DNA from: Planctomycetota bacterium
GTDB lineage: Bacteria > Planctomycetota > Planctomycetia > Planctomycetales > Planctomycetaceae
DNA: 64,000 bases
Direction: 5' to 3'
NCBI GenBank assembly: GCA_003388505.1
Contig: QQVO01000003.1
Coordinates: forward strand, 44,126 to 108,125
This document shows, piece by piece, positions 40,216 to 50,855 of this stretch. Position 1 is the stretch's first letter. Each line of letters starts with the position of its first letter. The notes below the pieces were generated by a model that was not told the DNA's origin, did not search any database, and saw only the letters and a list, made by a program, of their open reading frames with translations. The translations under genes were made by a program, and so were the position numbers.

Positions 40216-40640
40216 CGGGGCGAAACGATGCCAAGCACGCCAGATCCAGCAGCGAAGCGCCGCCGCGCCGACAGAAGGATTGCTGTTGGTGCCGAACGCT
40301 ACAGAATTCTCTCCGTAAAGGCGCGGCGTCTGGCCCGGCATGCGACCGGTCCGTATGCGGCTTGTGAGACGCACGCAGGCGGCGTGCGATTCCGGGGTGG
40401 GCCGCTCTTCGGAGCAGGCACGGCCGGAACGGGTGACGCTCCGGGTTCTTGAATCAGAGCGCTGATTGCGGACGGGGCGCGTTCTGACGGTCCGCAGGGC
40501 TGGTCCGTCTGTTGCCGTTGTGCAACACCGATTCCGCGCGTGACAGCCGTGCGCAGGCTGCGAACTGTGCCATCGCCGCACACAATAGTCATGTCGCATC
40601 AGTCTTCTCCGAATCGCAATCAACGCACAAGTTCTGCCTC
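40216..40640. other. 425-bp intergenic stretch, no gene recognised
   Basis: Lies between the hypothetical gene ending 40215 and the acetyltransferase. One open frame (40228-40452) has no support from family, start context or composition. No repeat shared with the window was found. Confidence 0.4.
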
Positions 40641-41810
40641 ATGATTGCCCTGAGCGCTCACCGGGAGATCGATCGTCGTTTGACGTCAGCCGACGGGAGG
40701 GAGTTCATCATACGCAGCGAACTCCTTTCGCGACTGGAACCGGCAGACTTCAAACGCTGGGCATCGCTGGCGGAGCATTCGCTCGAACCGAATCCGTTTC
40801 TTGCTCCCGGCTTCGTGACGGCACTGTGCCGGAACCTGGTGGATCCGCATTCGGTGATTGTTCTGATCGTCGCAGACTCAGAAACGAGAGAATGGCTCGC
40901 TGCGGGGGTGTTTCGCGAGTCAGCCGTCACGTCAACATCACCGCTCATGTATCTGGAGTCCTTACGCTCGGATTACACGTTCCTGGACGGGATGTTGTGC
41001 GACCGGGAGCAGGCCGGGACAGCGATCGCCGCACTGTTGAAAGCGCTGTCGGCCCAGCGAAGATGGCATGGACTCCGCTTTCGCATGCTGCACGCCGACT
41101 CGCCGTTCGCACGACGCCTCCACACGATTGCCGGTCGTCAGGGAATCGTGCACTTTTCGCGGGGAGAAACGGAACGGGCCGTGATCTCGCTGGACGAGCC
41201 CCTTTCGCTCGACGCCCTCCTCGCAGCCTGCTCAAAGTCGCGTCGCAAGAAGTTGCGGCGGGCGCGACGAGCGCTCGATGCAATGGGTGAAGTGCGTTTC
41301 GAACTGGTCGCGCCGATCGTGGGAGTCCGAGACTTCGCGGACGAGTTTCTGCATCTCGAGCGGCTGGGATGGAAAGGGGACACCGGCACCGCCCTCGCCC
41401 ACAACGCTGATTCGGAAGCGTTCTTCCGGGAAACGGTGCTGACGTTCTCGAAAACTCGGGACGTCTGGTTCGGCCGCCTCTTGCTGAACGGCCGCACCAT
41501 CGCGAGCACGTGCAACTTCCGCGCGGGCTCCACGCTCTACGCCTTCAAGATCGGGTGGGACCCGGAGTTCGAAGCAGGAATGCCCGGATTCTGGTCCGAG
41601 CTCGAATTGGCGTGTGCGGCGCCGCGATTCGACCCGTCGCTCGAACGAATCGACAGTTGTGCGACGCCCGGCTCGTACGTGGAGTCGATCTGGCCGCACA
41701 GAAGAACTGTCTGCTTCGAGTCGTACGTGTGGTCGCGCAGGGCCCGCGTGCTGGGAACGGTGCGCGAACACCTCTGCGACGCAAAACGCCTGGTCGCGGC
41801 GACGCGCTGA
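40641..41810 (+). CDS. GNAT-fold acyltransferase (BioF2/CelD-like, Acetyltransf_6)
   Basis: 389 residues from the ATG at 40641. The C-terminal half has the pattern of the FemAB/BioF2-like acetyltransferase domain: SKSRRKKLRRARRALDAMG, FADEFLHLERLGWKGDTGTAL, FGRLLLNGRTIASTCNFRAG and YAFKIGWDPEFEAGMPGFW. Related proteins act in exopolysaccharide (CelD) or lipid modification. The basic SRRKKLRRARRA stretch is a usual mark of the family. It lies 178 bp upstream of the fasciclin gene on the same strand. Substrate unknown. Confidence 0.78.
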   Translation: MIALSAHREIDRRLTSADGREFIIRSELLSRLEPADFKRWASLAEHSLEPNPFLAPGFVTALCRNLVDPHSVIVLIVADSETREWLAAGVFRESAVTSTSPLMYLESLRSDYTFLDGMLCDREQAGTAIAALLKALSAQRRWHGLRFRMLHADSPFARRLHTIAGRQGIVHFSRGETERAVISLDEPLSLDALLAACSKSRRKKLRRARRALDAMGEVRFELVAPIVGVRDFADEFLHLERLGWKGDTGTALAHNADSEAFFRETVLTFSKTRDVWFGRLLLNGRTIASTCNFRAGSTLYAFKIGWDPEFEAGMPGFWSELELACAAPRFDPSLERIDSCATPGSYVESIWPHRRTVCFESYVWSRRARVLGTVREHLCDAKRLVAATR

Positions 41811-41988
41811 GGACGTCTCGCAGGCTGCTTCGCCGTCTGAAACCGGTCTCCGAAAAAACGCGGGGAAAAGCTGTTGGAAGTCCGACTCCCGGCTCCTAGA
41901 ACTCGTTGAACGTTTTGGACGATTTTCTTGCGTCGCGTGCACGCAGTTCCGAAACGAAATTCATGAAACGAGTTACGGAGATAGGACA

Positions 41989-42963
41989 ATGAAGACGCGC
42001 CTGGGTTGTTGGAGCAGGAGTCTGTCAGCGGTCGTCGTTCTGACCGCTGCGGTGGCTGCGCACGGTGGGGAAAAGAAAGACATTGTCGCGACTGCGGCGG
42101 AGGCCGGTTCGTTCAAGACGCTGGCTGCCGCACTGGAGGCGGCCGGTCTCGTCGAGGCACTGCAGGGGGACGGGCCCTTCACGGTCTTCGCGCCTACGGA
42201 CGACGCGTTCGCGGACCTGCCTGAAGGAACGGTTGAGAACCTGCTCCAGCCGGAGAACAAGGAGGCCCTCGTCGGCGTGCTGACTTACCACGTCGTCAAG
42301 GGTTCGGTCATGGCGGAGCAGGTCGTGAAACTCGACGGTGCGACCACGCTAAACGGACAACGAGTCGATATCAAGGTTTCTGATGAAGGTGTGAAAGTCG
42401 ACGCGGCACAGGTGGTGAAGACCGATATCAAGTGCTCGAACGGCGTCATCCACGCCATTGACGCGGTCATCCTGCCTGCAACGGACGACATTCCGACGAC
42501 CGCTGCGAAAGCCGGCACGTTCAAAACCCTGCTCGCCGCGGCTGAGGCGGCCGACCTCGTCGGCGCCCTGTCCAGCGAGGGACCGCTCACGGTCTTCGCT
42601 CCGACTGATGAAGCGTTCGCCGCCTTGCCGGATGGCACGGTCGAGAATCTCCTCAAGCCTGAGAATCAGGATCAGTTGGCCGCTATTCTTCAGTATCACG
42701 TGATCTCCGGTCGTGTCTATTCGGACGCCGCGCTGAAAGCGGGCAAGGCGAAGACGTTGCAAGGCGCCGAGGTTCACATCTCAGTAGACGACGGCGTCGC
42801 CCAGGTGAACGAAGCCGCGCTGGTGGCCACCGACATCGACGCGTCAAACGGTGTGATTCACGTCATCGATCAGGTGATTCTTCCTCCGAAAAAGCCGGCA
42901 GCCAAGGCGTCCGGCAAGGAATGCCCTCTCTCCACCGAATCGCTGAAGTCGGTCCGCAAATAG
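41989..42963 (+). CDS. Secreted protein with two fasciclin (FAS1) domains
   Basis: 324 residues from the ATG at 41989, with GGAG in ACGGAGATAGGACA upstream. Signal peptide: KTRLGCWSRSLSAVVVLTAAVAAHG. FAS1 domain 1 (about 30-160) and domain 2 (about 165-300) each have the conserved FTVFAPTDDAFADLP or LTVFAPTDEAFAALP block and the YHVV/YHVI and NGVIHAID/NGVIHVID blocks. FAS1 proteins are surface adhesion modules. A short basic tail follows. It lies 164 bp before the lipid-modification genes; mycobacterial FAS1 proteins MPT70/MPT83 belong to the same SigK regulon as homologues of those genes. Confidence 0.93.
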   Translation: MKTRLGCWSRSLSAVVVLTAAVAAHGGEKKDIVATAAEAGSFKTLAAALEAAGLVEALQGDGPFTVFAPTDDAFADLPEGTVENLLQPENKEALVGVLTYHVVKGSVMAEQVVKLDGATTLNGQRVDIKVSDEGVKVDAAQVVKTDIKCSNGVIHAIDAVILPATDDIPTTAAKAGTFKTLLAAAEAADLVGALSSEGPLTVFAPTDEAFAALPDGTVENLLKPENQDQLAAILQYHVISGRVYSDAALKAGKAKTLQGAEVHISVDDGVAQVNEAALVATDIDASNGVIHVIDQVILPPKKPAAKASGKECPLSTESLKSVRK

Positions 42964-43126
42964 GCCCCCGACGACGTGCGGAGGACACGGTGGATCGGTG
43001 CAACCACGGTTCGCATCGATCCGCCGTGCGTACGTTCATCTTTCTCACTCACTGCTTCTTCCCGATTCGCGGCCTGACCGCCGCGCGACGACGACCGCGC
43101 TGAATGACCGTTGCAGGGCAACTCGA

Positions 43127-44407
43127 ATGAGAATCGCAATCATTGGATCAGGGATTTCAGGGCTCGTCGCCGCCCATCAACTGCACGGGCGACACGAGAT
43201 CACGCTCTTCGAAGCGAACGACTACATCGGCGGACACACGAATACCGTCGATGTCGGGGTTAAAGGCCGGAAGCACTGCATCGACACCGGATTCATCGTC
43301 TTTAACGAACAGACCTACCCGGAGTTCTCCCGCCTGCTCAACACCCTCGGCGTCACGTCGCGTCCGACGTCGATGAGTTTCAGCGTGAGTTGCAGGGATT
43401 GCGGACTGGAGTACAACGGCACCTCACTCAACGGCCTGTTCGCCCAGCGGACGAACCTGCTGCGGCCCGGCTTTCATCGGATGCTGCGCGACATTCTGAG
43501 GTTCAATCGCGAAGCAGACGAAGTGCTCGCGCATCCCGATGAATCGATGACGGTCGGGGAGTACGTACGTCAGTTCAGATACTCGCGGCGGTTCGCCGAG
43601 CATTACCTGCTGCCGATGGGGGCGGCGATCTGGTCCTGTCCCGTCGACAAGTTTGAACGATTTCCGATCCGGTTCATCGTCGAGTTTTATCGTAACCACG
43701 GATTGCTCAGCCTCCGCAACCGTCCGGTCTGGCGGGTCATCGAAGGAGGTTCGCGCACGTACGTGGAGGCGCTGACCGCGCCCTTCCGGGATCGTATCCG
43801 GCTGCAGACCCCCATCGGCTCCGTGTTGCGGGGAGAACAGCGGGTGCTCGTCCGCGAGAAAAACGGTAAGGTCCATTCGTTCGATGAGATCATCTTCGCC
43901 TGCCACAGCGATCAGGCGCTCGGCATTTTGGGAAGCGATGCGACCGAGGCTGAGCGGGAGATCCTGTCCGCATTTCCCTATGAACCGAACACCGCCGTCC
44001 TGCATACCGACGAGAGCCTGCTGCCGCGCCGCAAGCGGGCCTGGGCAAGCTGGAATTATCGACTGCCGGCGGGTCAGCCTTCGCGGGCGAGCGTTACATA
44101 CAACATGAACATCCTGCAGCACATAGAGTCGCGGTACACATTCTGCGTCACGCTGAATGCAGAGGAGACCGTCGATCCCCGGAAAGTGCTGGGGTGTTAC
44201 CGCTACAGTCACCCGGTTTATACGACTGCGAGAGCAGCCGCCCAACGCAGGCAGCATGAATTGATCCGTGCGAAGCGAACATCATTTTGCGGCGCCTACT
44301 GGGGCTACGGATTCCACGAGGACGGAGTGAGAAGCGCGCAGGCCGTCTGCCGGCGGTTCGAGGCGCCCGAGCCTGTGAAAACCAGAGAGGCGGCCGTCCA
44401 TGCATAG
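43127..44407 (+). CDS. FAD-dependent oxidoreductase (amine-oxidase fold, Rv0449c-like)
   Basis: 426 residues from the ATG at 43127. An N-terminal dinucleotide fold ([17 protein letters not shown], then [14 protein letters not shown]) binds FAD. The middle has the marks of this subfamily: [56 protein letters not shown] and [13 protein letters not shown]. Homologues in actinobacteria reduce or saturate mid-chain modified fatty acids, or have an unknown role in the sigK locus. The stop overlaps the DUF1365 start by 8 bp, so the genes are coupled. Confidence 0.88.
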   Translation: MRIAIIGSGISGLVAAHQLHGRHEITLFEANDYIGGHTNTVDVGVKGRKHCIDTGFIVFNEQTYPEFSRLLNTLGVTSRPTSMSFSVSCRDCGLEYNGTSLNGLFAQRTNLLRPGFHRMLRDILRFNREADEVLAHPDESMTVGEYVRQFRYSRRFAEHYLLPMGAAIWSCPVDKFERFPIRFIVEFYRNHGLLSLRNRPVWRVIEGGSRTYVEALTAPFRDRIRLQTPIGSVLRGEQRVLVREKNGKVHSFDEIIFACHSDQALGILGSDATEAEREILSAFPYEPNTAVLHTDESLLPRRKRAWASWNYRLPAGQPSRASVTYNMNILQHIESRYTFCVTLNAEETVDPRKVLGCYRYSHPVYTTARAAAQRRQHELIRAKRTSFCGAYWGYGFHEDGVRSAQAVCRRFEAPEPVKTREAAVHA

Positions 44408-45275
44408 CTGCCTGTACGAAGGACGTGTCCGCCACGCCCGACACTCACCGGTTGAACACCGGTTCGAATACCGACTATGCCTGCTCTATCTCGATCTGAG
44501 CGAGATCGACGAGGTCTTCGCCGGTCGCTGGTTCTGGTCCGCCCGCCGCGCAGCGCCGGCCCGCTACCTACGCAGTGATCACCTGGGCGATCCGCAACAG
44601 CCGCTGGATGAAGCGGTCCGCGACCTCGTCTTCGATCAACTCGGCCACCGGCCCTCCGGTCCGATCCGGCTGCTGACGCACCTCCGCTACTTTGGATACG
44701 TCATCAACCCGGTCAGTTTTTATTTCTGCTTCAATCAGACCGGCGAAAGCCTTGCCGCCGTCGTCGCCGAAGTCAATAACACACCGTGGGGCGAACGGCA
44801 CTGTTACGTGATACCCCACGCCGCCTGCGACTTCCCACACACCGCTTGCGGTTTCGCACAGAACGCCCCCCCGATCCGTTTCGAACACGCGAAGCAATTC
44901 CACGTCTCACCGTTCCTGCCAATGGAGATGAGCTATCGCTGGGCCGTTGCGACGCCGGGGGACCGGCTGTCGATTCATATTGCAAACCTTTGCGGGGAGG
45001 ACGAGCAGTTCCATGCCTCGCTCGACCTCAAACGCAGGCCGGTCACCACCTGGCAACTGTCGCGCATGCTGGTTCGTTACCCGCTCATGACGGCCCAGGT
45101 GGCAGCGGGCATCTACTGGCAGGCGGTTCGGTTGTGGTGGAAGGGCGTGCCGTTTCACCCACACCCCGGCAACGTCGTTCCTTCCGACGCGATGGATCAA
45201 ACTCACCCCGACTCCAGCGATCAACAGTTGAACGATCCCTCCGCAAACGGAGTGAAGGAGAAAGCACTCGTATGA
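44400..45275 (+). CDS. DUF1365 family protein
   Basis: 291 residues. DUF1365 marks: [80 protein letters not shown] and the ending [11 protein letters not shown]. The biochemical role is unknown; the gene is consistently found between an FAD oxidoreductase and a cyclopropane-type methyltransferase, so it probably acts on the same modified acyl chain. It overlaps both neighbours: 8 bp with the FAD gene and ATGA with the methyltransferase gene. Confidence 0.92.
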   Translation: MHSCLYEGRVRHARHSPVEHRFEYRLCLLYLDLSEIDEVFAGRWFWSARRAAPARYLRSDHLGDPQQPLDEAVRDLVFDQLGHRPSGPIRLLTHLRYFGYVINPVSFYFCFNQTGESLAAVVAEVNNTPWGERHCYVIPHAACDFPHTACGFAQNAPPIRFEHAKQFHVSPFLPMEMSYRWAVATPGDRLSIHIANLCGEDEQFHASLDLKRRPVTTWQLSRMLVRYPLMTAQVAAGIYWQAVRLWWKGVPFHPHPGNVVPSDAMDQTHPDSSDQQLNDPSANGVKEKALV

Positions 45276-46558
45276 CGTCTGCATCACGCTCGGTCGACTT
45301 TCGCACTTCCCGGCTTGATCCATTGGATTTGAGCGGCTCAGCCAAAGGCAACAGCCGCGGCCGGACCGCGCCCTCGCTGATCCGGCCTCTACTTAGGCGA
45401 CGCGTCCTTCGAGCCCTGCGGCAGGTTCGGCACGGGCGGATCATCCTGAAAGATCACGGTCACCGGCACGTGCTGGGAGACCGGGTTGCGGTCGATCTCG
45501 ACTCAAAGGTGAATGTGCACAACGACCGGTTCTACCGGAGGCTCGCGCTGGGTGGATCGCTCGGAGCGGCCGAGTCGTACCTCGACGGCGACTGGGACTG
45601 CGATGATCTGGTCGTTTTGTTTCGCATCCTGTGCCGCAACAGCGAGGCGCTGGATGCAGTCAACGGCCTGGCGTCGTCAATCGGCCGGGGTGCGTCGCGA
45701 CTCGGCCACAGGTTATCCCGCAATACGCGCCGCGGCAGCCGACACAACATTCACGCGCATTACGACCTCGGCGACGAGTTCTTCCGGCTGTTTCTCGACC
45801 CGACAATGATGTATTCGTCGGCGATGTTCGAACGCCCGGACATGAGCCTCGAAGAGGCGCAAATTTCCCGACTGGATCACATCTGTAACGCTCTCGATTT
45901 GCATCCGGCCGACCACCTGTTGGAAATCGGCGCCGGCTGGGGCGGCCTCGCGGTGCATGCGGCGACAAACTACGGATGCCGGGTGACGACCACGACGATC
46001 TCGAAAAACCAGCATGCGGTCGCCAGGCAACGAATCGCGAACGCCAGACTGGGCGGCCGTGTTACGCTGCTTGCCGACGACTATCGCGATCTGAAGGGCC
46101 GATTCGACCACATTGTCTCGATCGAAATGATTGAGGCGGTCGGCCACCAGTACTTGGACGAATACTTCGCACAATGCCGCCGCCTGCTCAAGCCGGGCGG
46201 CAGACTGCTGGTGCAGTCGATTCTGATGCCCGACCAGTATCACCATCGGTATCTCAAGTCGGTCGATTTCATTCAGAAGTACATTTTTCCCGGAGGATGC
46301 CTGCCGTCGGTGAGTTCGCTGCAACAGGCGGCTGCACGATCTGGCGACCTGCGGCTGGTGGGATTCAACGACTTTGCGCCGGGCTATGCACGCACGCTGC
46401 ATGAGTGGCGGACCCGGTTCCGCTCCCGGCTCGAAGATGTGCGGGCCCTCGGGTATCCCGATCGGTTCATTCGCATGTGGGACTACTACTTCAGCTACTG
46501 CCAGGCGGCCTTTGAAGAACGGGCGCTGGGAGTCGCGCATCTGATCTGGGAAGCGTGA
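45272..46558 (+). CDS. SAM-dependent cyclopropane-fatty-acyl-phospholipid synthase family methyltransferase (UfaA1-like)
   Basis: 428 residues from the ATG at 45272 (ATGA overlap, GAAGGAG upstream). Transfers a methyl or methylene from SAM to double bonds of acyl chains. N-terminal CFA domain with [22 protein letters not shown] site [52 protein letters not shown]. coli CFA synthase has HTIG before the last block; here it is QSIL, as in mycobacterial UfaA1 (from memory QAIT). This points to the 10-methylene-forming subfamily rather than a classical cyclopropane synthase. Same operon as FAD oxidoreductase and DUF1365. Confidence 0.9.
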   Translation: MTSASRSVDFRTSRLDPLDLSGSAKGNSRGRTAPSLIRPLLRRRVLRALRQVRHGRIILKDHGHRHVLGDRVAVDLDSKVNVHNDRFYRRLALGGSLGAAESYLDGDWDCDDLVVLFRILCRNSEALDAVNGLASSIGRGASRLGHRLSRNTRRGSRHNIHAHYDLGDEFFRLFLDPTMMYSSAMFERPDMSLEEAQISRLDHICNALDLHPADHLLEIGAGWGGLAVHAATNYGCRVTTTTISKNQHAVARQRIANARLGGRVTLLADDYRDLKGRFDHIVSIEMIEAVGHQYLDEYFAQCRRLLKPGGRLLVQSILMPDQYHHRYLKSVDFIQKYIFPGGCLPSVSSLQQAAARSGDLRLVGFNDFAPGYARTLHEWRTRFRSRLEDVRALGYPDRFIRMWDYYFSYCQAAFEERALGVAHLIWEA

Positions 46559-46594
46559 ACACTTCAGGCCTTGCGAGCGCTGAATTGACGGGCG

Positions 46595-46635
46595 GGTGGC
46601 CGGGGCCGGACTGAACAAAGTGAAGGAAGCCCCGG
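46595..46635 (+). repeat. 41-bp hairpin repeat, family E copy 1
   Basis: Starts GGTGGCCGGGGC and ends GAAGGAAGCCCCGG, like 62536-62576. It forms a CCGGGGC...GCCCCGG stem in the gap between the two methyltransferase genes. Both copies face the same way. Confidence 0.75.
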
Positions 46636-46783
46636 AGACGCGTTCACCGGGACGCACGCAAACCTCCATTGGACCCGACTCGCTCCGCCGAGTCGGATGT
46701 CCATAACACGGAATCTGCTGCACGCGAAATCTGCGCACCACGCGAAAACTCACCGTAAGGAAGACGGAACAGGGAGCAGGTCG

Positions 46784-47824
46784 ATGTTGCAATTGCTCAA
46801 TGCAGGCTTATACGCAGCGGAGAAGGGGCGCATCCCGGACCGCATGGTGAGGGCCGGCATCCGCCGGTTGCTGAGGCAGAGATTGCGGTCGATGGAAAGC
46901 GACTCCTGCGAAGTGCGGCAGGCGCGGCTTCGCGAGTTCCTGACCGAATGCCGCCGCAGCCCGATCGCCGTCGTCCCGGACGCCGCCAACGAACAGCATT
47001 ACGAGGTGCCGGCTGACTTCTTCCACCGCGTGCTCGGACCGCGCCTCAAATACAGTTGCTGTTACTTCCCCCACGACGCGGCGTCGCTCGGCGAGGCCGA
47101 AGACGCGGCACTCTCGCTGACGTGTGAACGGGCCGGCCTGCGCGACGGAATGCAGATTCTCGAACTCGGCTGCGGCTGGGGGTCGCTGTCCCTCTGGTTG
47201 GCGAGGAATTATCCGAATGCCGAGATTACGGCGGTTTCAAATTCGCAATCGCAGCGGTTGTTCATCGATACTCAGTCGCGAAATCGCGGCTTGAAAAACC
47301 TGCGGGCGGTGACGGCCGACGTGAACGAATTCACGAGCGAACGACGTTTCGACCGCGTCATCTCCATCGAGATGTTCGAACACGTCCGCAACCATGAGGA
47401 GTTGTTGCGGAGGATCGCAGGCTGGCTCGTTCCGGACGGGAAGCTGTTCGTTCACATCTTCTGCCATCGCAACGCGCCTTACCTGTTCGAGACGGAGGGA
47501 GCCGGGAACTGGATGGGCCGGCATTTTTTCTCCGGCGGCATGATGCCCAGCGACGAACTGTTGCTGCACTATCAGCGCGACCTCGCTCTGGCCGACCGCT
47601 GGCGCTGGAGCGGCCGGCATTACGAACGAACCTGCAACGAGTGGCTGGCGAATCTCGATGCGAACCGCGAAGAATTGCTGGCGCTGTTCGCGACGACTTA
47701 CGGAGCGGATGCCGCCGGAATGTGGCTCAACCGCTGGCGAATGTTTTTCATGGCGTGCGCTGAACTGTTCGGCTTCCGAAACGGCGAAGAATGGTGGGTG
47801 TCGCACTACCTGTTTGAGAAGTGA
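46784..47824 (+). CDS. SAM-dependent methyltransferase, coclaurine N-methyltransferase-like branch of the CFA family
   Basis: 346 residues from the ATG at 46784, with AGGGAGCAGG upstream. SAM site [21 protein letters not shown], then [64 protein letters not shown] and [11 protein letters not shown]. These blocks resemble plant coclaurine N-methyltransferases and their bacterial homologues more than classical cyclopropane synthase, and the CFA N-terminal domain is absent. Its acceptor may be a lipid or a small amine. It is in the same direction as the CFA/DUF1365 genes, 225 bp after them with a hairpin repeat between. Confidence 0.87.
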   Translation: MLQLLNAGLYAAEKGRIPDRMVRAGIRRLLRQRLRSMESDSCEVRQARLREFLTECRRSPIAVVPDAANEQHYEVPADFFHRVLGPRLKYSCCYFPHDAASLGEAEDAALSLTCERAGLRDGMQILELGCGWGSLSLWLARNYPNAEITAVSNSQSQRLFIDTQSRNRGLKNLRAVTADVNEFTSERRFDRVISIEMFEHVRNHEELLRRIAGWLVPDGKLFVHIFCHRNAPYLFETEGAGNWMGRHFFSGGMMPSDELLLHYQRDLALADRWRWSGRHYERTCNEWLANLDANREELLALFATTYGADAAGMWLNRWRMFFMACAELFGFRNGEEWWVSHYLFEK

Positions 47825-47833
47825 GAACCGAGG

Positions 47834-48631
47834 GTGCCCGAGATCCTGTGGGTGAACGCCGCTGCCGTCGCCGGATTGATGCTGGCCCTGTGGTGTCTCA
47901 GCCTGATTCTGCGTGATGCGAGCATCGTGGACCCGGTGTGGGGCCTTGGTTTTGTCATCATCGCGTGGATCACGTTTGCCGCGGCCGGGCCCGATGCGCG
48001 TGACTGGCTGCCGCCGGTGCTCTGTACGGTGTGGGGACTTCGTCTGAGTCTGTTTCTGGCGTGGCGGAATCACGGTCAAGGCGAAGATGCGCGTTACGCA
48101 TCGATGCGCGACCGCCACGGCCAACGCTTTCCGCTGGTCAGTCTGTTCTCAGTGTTCGGGTTGCAGGGCGCGGTGATGTGGATTGTCTCACTGCCGCTCC
48201 AGGCAGCGCAGTCTGATGCACATGCGATGTTGCCGCTGCAACTGCTTGGCACGGCGGTCTGGGGCATCGGTTTCTTTTTCGAGGCGGTCGGCGACGGGCA
48301 ACTCGCCCGGTTCAAGGCGAATCCCGGGAACAAAGGCCGTGTCATGGATCAGGGCCTGTGGCGATATACGCGGCATCCGAATTATTTCGGGGACTGCCTC
48401 ATCTGGTGGGGATTATTCGGCGTCGCCTTCGCAACCGGAGCGCCGTGGTGGACGGCCGTCGGACCGCTCGTGATGACCTTCTGCCTGCTCAAGTTCTCCG
48501 GCGTGACACTGCTCGAAAAATCACTGCACGAATCGAAGCCGCACTACGCCGAGTACGCCCAGCGAACCAGCGCGTTCATCCCGCTGCCGCCGAGCAGGGC
48601 TTCGCAGCAAGACGACGACCCTCGCCGCTGA
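47834..48631 (+). CDS. DUF1295 family membrane protein (steroid 5-alpha-reductase-like)
   Basis: 265 residues with a GTG start 9 bp after the methyltransferase stop. About six membrane helices, with the motif DASIVDPVWGLGFVI near the start and the C-terminal reductase/ICMT-like signature LWRYTRHPNYFGDCLIWWG followed by LEKSLHESKPHYAEYAQRTSAFIP. This fold includes NADPH-dependent reductases that saturate a lipid double bond. It closes the lipid-modification run; a membrane protein of this type also sits in the mycobacterial sigK locus. Confidence 0.88.
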   Translation: MPEILWVNAAAVAGLMLALWCLSLILRDASIVDPVWGLGFVIIAWITFAAAGPDARDWLPPVLCTVWGLRLSLFLAWRNHGQGEDARYASMRDRHGQRFPLVSLFSVFGLQGAVMWIVSLPLQAAQSDAHAMLPLQLLGTAVWGIGFFFEAVGDGQLARFKANPGNKGRVMDQGLWRYTRHPNYFGDCLIWWGLFGVAFATGAPWWTAVGPLVMTFCLLKFSGVTLLEKSLHESKPHYAEYAQRTSAFIPLPPSRASQQDDDPRR

Positions 48632-48814
48632 GGAGGCACTGCTGAGTCGTCCGCTCGCTGCGAAACGCTCGATCGATTGAAACCGTTGACGCCGGCGGGT
48701 ATCCTCGGGAACGCGTGGTCTCTGAACTGCGCTGTCCGGCCGCACTTTTCAGGCTGCCGTTCGAGCAGCTTGTTGCGGACGCGATGTGCCAGGGAAGACG
48801 AAGGGCCGACTTCA

Positions 48815-50725
48815 ATGGCGGACACATCACATCATCCCGCCCGTTCCGGGTCGAGTCAGGTTTTCGAAATCTGTCGCGAGTTCGACGCCGCCCGGGCCCA
48901 GGGAAAACCGGCGACGATCCCCGAGTTCTTGAATCGCGTTCCCGAGTCCGACCGGCCGGTGTTGATTGTCGAGTTGGTCGCGCGGGAGATGAGCCAGCTT
49001 CGCGCCGCGGGATGCGACTCGTCGGTTGAGGAATACGTCGCTCGTTTCCCCGATTACGCCGGCGTGCTCCGTGAACGGCTCTCCGAAGAAGGGGAGTCTG
49101 CGAATCAATCGTTCGGGTCGACGATTCCGCAAACGGCCGCGCCGCAGCCGACGGGTGTGATTCGGACGCCTCCCGAAAGCCTGGGGCGCTATCAGCTCCA
49201 GCATGTCATCGGCCGCGGAGCCTTCGGTGAGGTGTGGCTCGCCACGGACCCGGAACTCGATCGTCCGGTGGCCGTCAAACTGCTGAGGTCCGATCGCAGT
49301 CTGCCGGAGAGCGCCGTCGACGGCTTCCTTCGTGAGGCGCGCAAGCCGGCCCGCATGAAACATCCGGGCATCGTCACCGTCCTCGACGTCGGCCGATACG
49401 ACGATCGACTGTACATCGTTTCACAGTTCATCGACGGGGAGACGCTTGAACAACGGCTGAAACGCGAACCGAAACTCACGCCCCCGGAGGCCGCGCGGCT
49501 CGTCGCCCGGATCGCCGACGCGGTTCATCACGCCCACGTCAACGGCGTTGTCCACCGCGACATCAAACCCTCGAACATCCTCCTCGACAAACAGGGAAAC
49601 CCCCACCTGGCCGACTTCGGCCTCGCAATCACCGAGACCGAGCAGCTCGACGAGTCGCCCTCCACAGTCGGAACCTACGCCTACATGTCGCCCGAACAGG
49701 TCCGGGGGAGCAGTAACCTCGTCGACGCCCGGTCCGACATCTACAGCCTCGGCGTCGTCCTCTACCGCTTGCTGACCGGCCGCACCCCATTCCTCGGCCG
49801 CAACCGTTCGGAATGGGAACAACAGATCCAGTCCCGCCCCGCCCGCCCGCTGAGAACCGTCGACGACACGATCCCGCTACCTTTTGAAGAAATCTGCCTG
49901 AAGTGCCTGAAAAAGAACCCGGAGGAACGCTACAGCACCGCCAGCGACCTGGCGCGGGAACTTGAGAAATCTTCCGTCCAGACACTGCCGCCCGATAAGG
50001 TCGAAAGGACGGCGTGGGGAAAGGTGATCGCCTGGACGATTCCCGCTGTCATGTTGGCGGCCGCACTCTTCGCTGCATTGAGGCCCACTGAGGATGTCGA
50101 GTTACTGCCGCTTCCATTAGAAAAACGGAGTGTCGACGCAAGCCTTTTGTGGCCGCTCGGGAATCCGGCGTCCGAATGGGCAGTCTCACCCGACGGACTG
50201 AAGTTGCTGGTCGACTGCGACCAACTTGGACTGCTGGGCCTTGGTGAGTTATTGCCGGAGGAAGAGAACCTTGAATTCAGCGTTGACATCAACCAAGTCA
50301 ACCGAACCGGTAATGTCGGCCTATTTTGGGCGTATCGACCTGCCGATGACGGCTCGAGTCAAAATCAATTCGAACTGTGGCAATTGGGACAAGAGTTTGG
50401 CGGAGGATCGATCCTCATTCGCAAGAACTACGTGTTGGATCAGTTCAATCAATGGAATCGTGTCGCGATTGAGATCGATCGCATCCAGATCGACCAACCC
50501 GCCCAGAAACAACACTCCATGACCGTCCGCATTCGGGAAGGCAAGGTTGCCGAACTTCTTTGGGACGGGGTCTCGCAACCCGAGCTTCTTGAGGGAGCGG
50601 TTTACTCTGAAGACATTTTGGAGAACGCAGTGGGCAAATTCGGTGTCATGATCAACGACACGAGCGCCAGCTTCTCAAGCGTAAAGATCAATGGCCGCAC
50701 CATACGCTTCAACCCGCCCCCGTGA
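48815..50725 (+). CDS. Membrane-anchored Ser/Thr protein kinase with extracytoplasmic C-terminal domain
   Basis: 636 residues from the ATG at 48815. An N-terminal 120-residue region of the type found before planctomycete kinases (FEICREFDAARAQGKPATI) is followed by the Hanks kinase domain (about 125-385): glycine loop IGRGAFGEV (132-140), K155, HRD 247-249, N254, DFG 267-269 and SPE 292-294. A single membrane helix (about 402-422, WGKVIAWTIPAVMLAAALFAAL) leads to a 200-residue C-terminal domain with laminin-G or DUF1080-like strands (NVGLFWAYRPADDGSSQNQFELW). All catalytic residues are present. Probable surface sensor kinase; ligand unknown. Confidence 0.92.
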   Translation: MADTSHHPARSGSSQVFEICREFDAARAQGKPATIPEFLNRVPESDRPVLIVELVAREMSQLRAAGCDSSVEEYVARFPDYAGVLRERLSEEGESANQSFGSTIPQTAAPQPTGVIRTPPESLGRYQLQHVIGRGAFGEVWLATDPELDRPVAVKLLRSDRSLPESAVDGFLREARKPARMKHPGIVTVLDVGRYDDRLYIVSQFIDGETLEQRLKREPKLTPPEAARLVARIADAVHHAHVNGVVHRDIKPSNILLDKQGNPHLADFGLAITETEQLDESPSTVGTYAYMSPEQVRGSSNLVDARSDIYSLGVVLYRLLTGRTPFLGRNRSEWEQQIQSRPARPLRTVDDTIPLPFEEICLKCLKKNPEERYSTASDLARELEKSSVQTLPPDKVERTAWGKVIAWTIPAVMLAAALFAALRPTEDVELLPLPLEKRSVDASLLWPLGNPASEWAVSPDGLKLLVDCDQLGLLGLGELLPEEENLEFSVDINQVNRTGNVGLFWAYRPADDGSSQNQFELWQLGQEFGGGSILIRKNYVLDQFNQWNRVAIEIDRIQIDQPAQKQHSMTVRIREGKVAELLWDGVSQPELLEGAVYSEDILENAVGKFGVMINDTSASFSSVKINGRTIRFNPPP

Positions 50726-50855
50726 CGTGCAACTGGAGTGCATGCCACGCAAGCGTGAGATGAGCGCAATTATGGGCGGTTTCTGACGGGATCGCTGATG
50801 CTGGAACCGCGGTCTGCGAGTCCTTTTTCGCTTCACACATATTGAGACGAGCACC

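Noticed and set aside
44786..45271. Long N-terminal extension of the UfaA1-like methyltransferase
   Set aside because: The region codes for DUF1365 in another frame; ATG 45272 has GAAGGAG and ATGA coupling.
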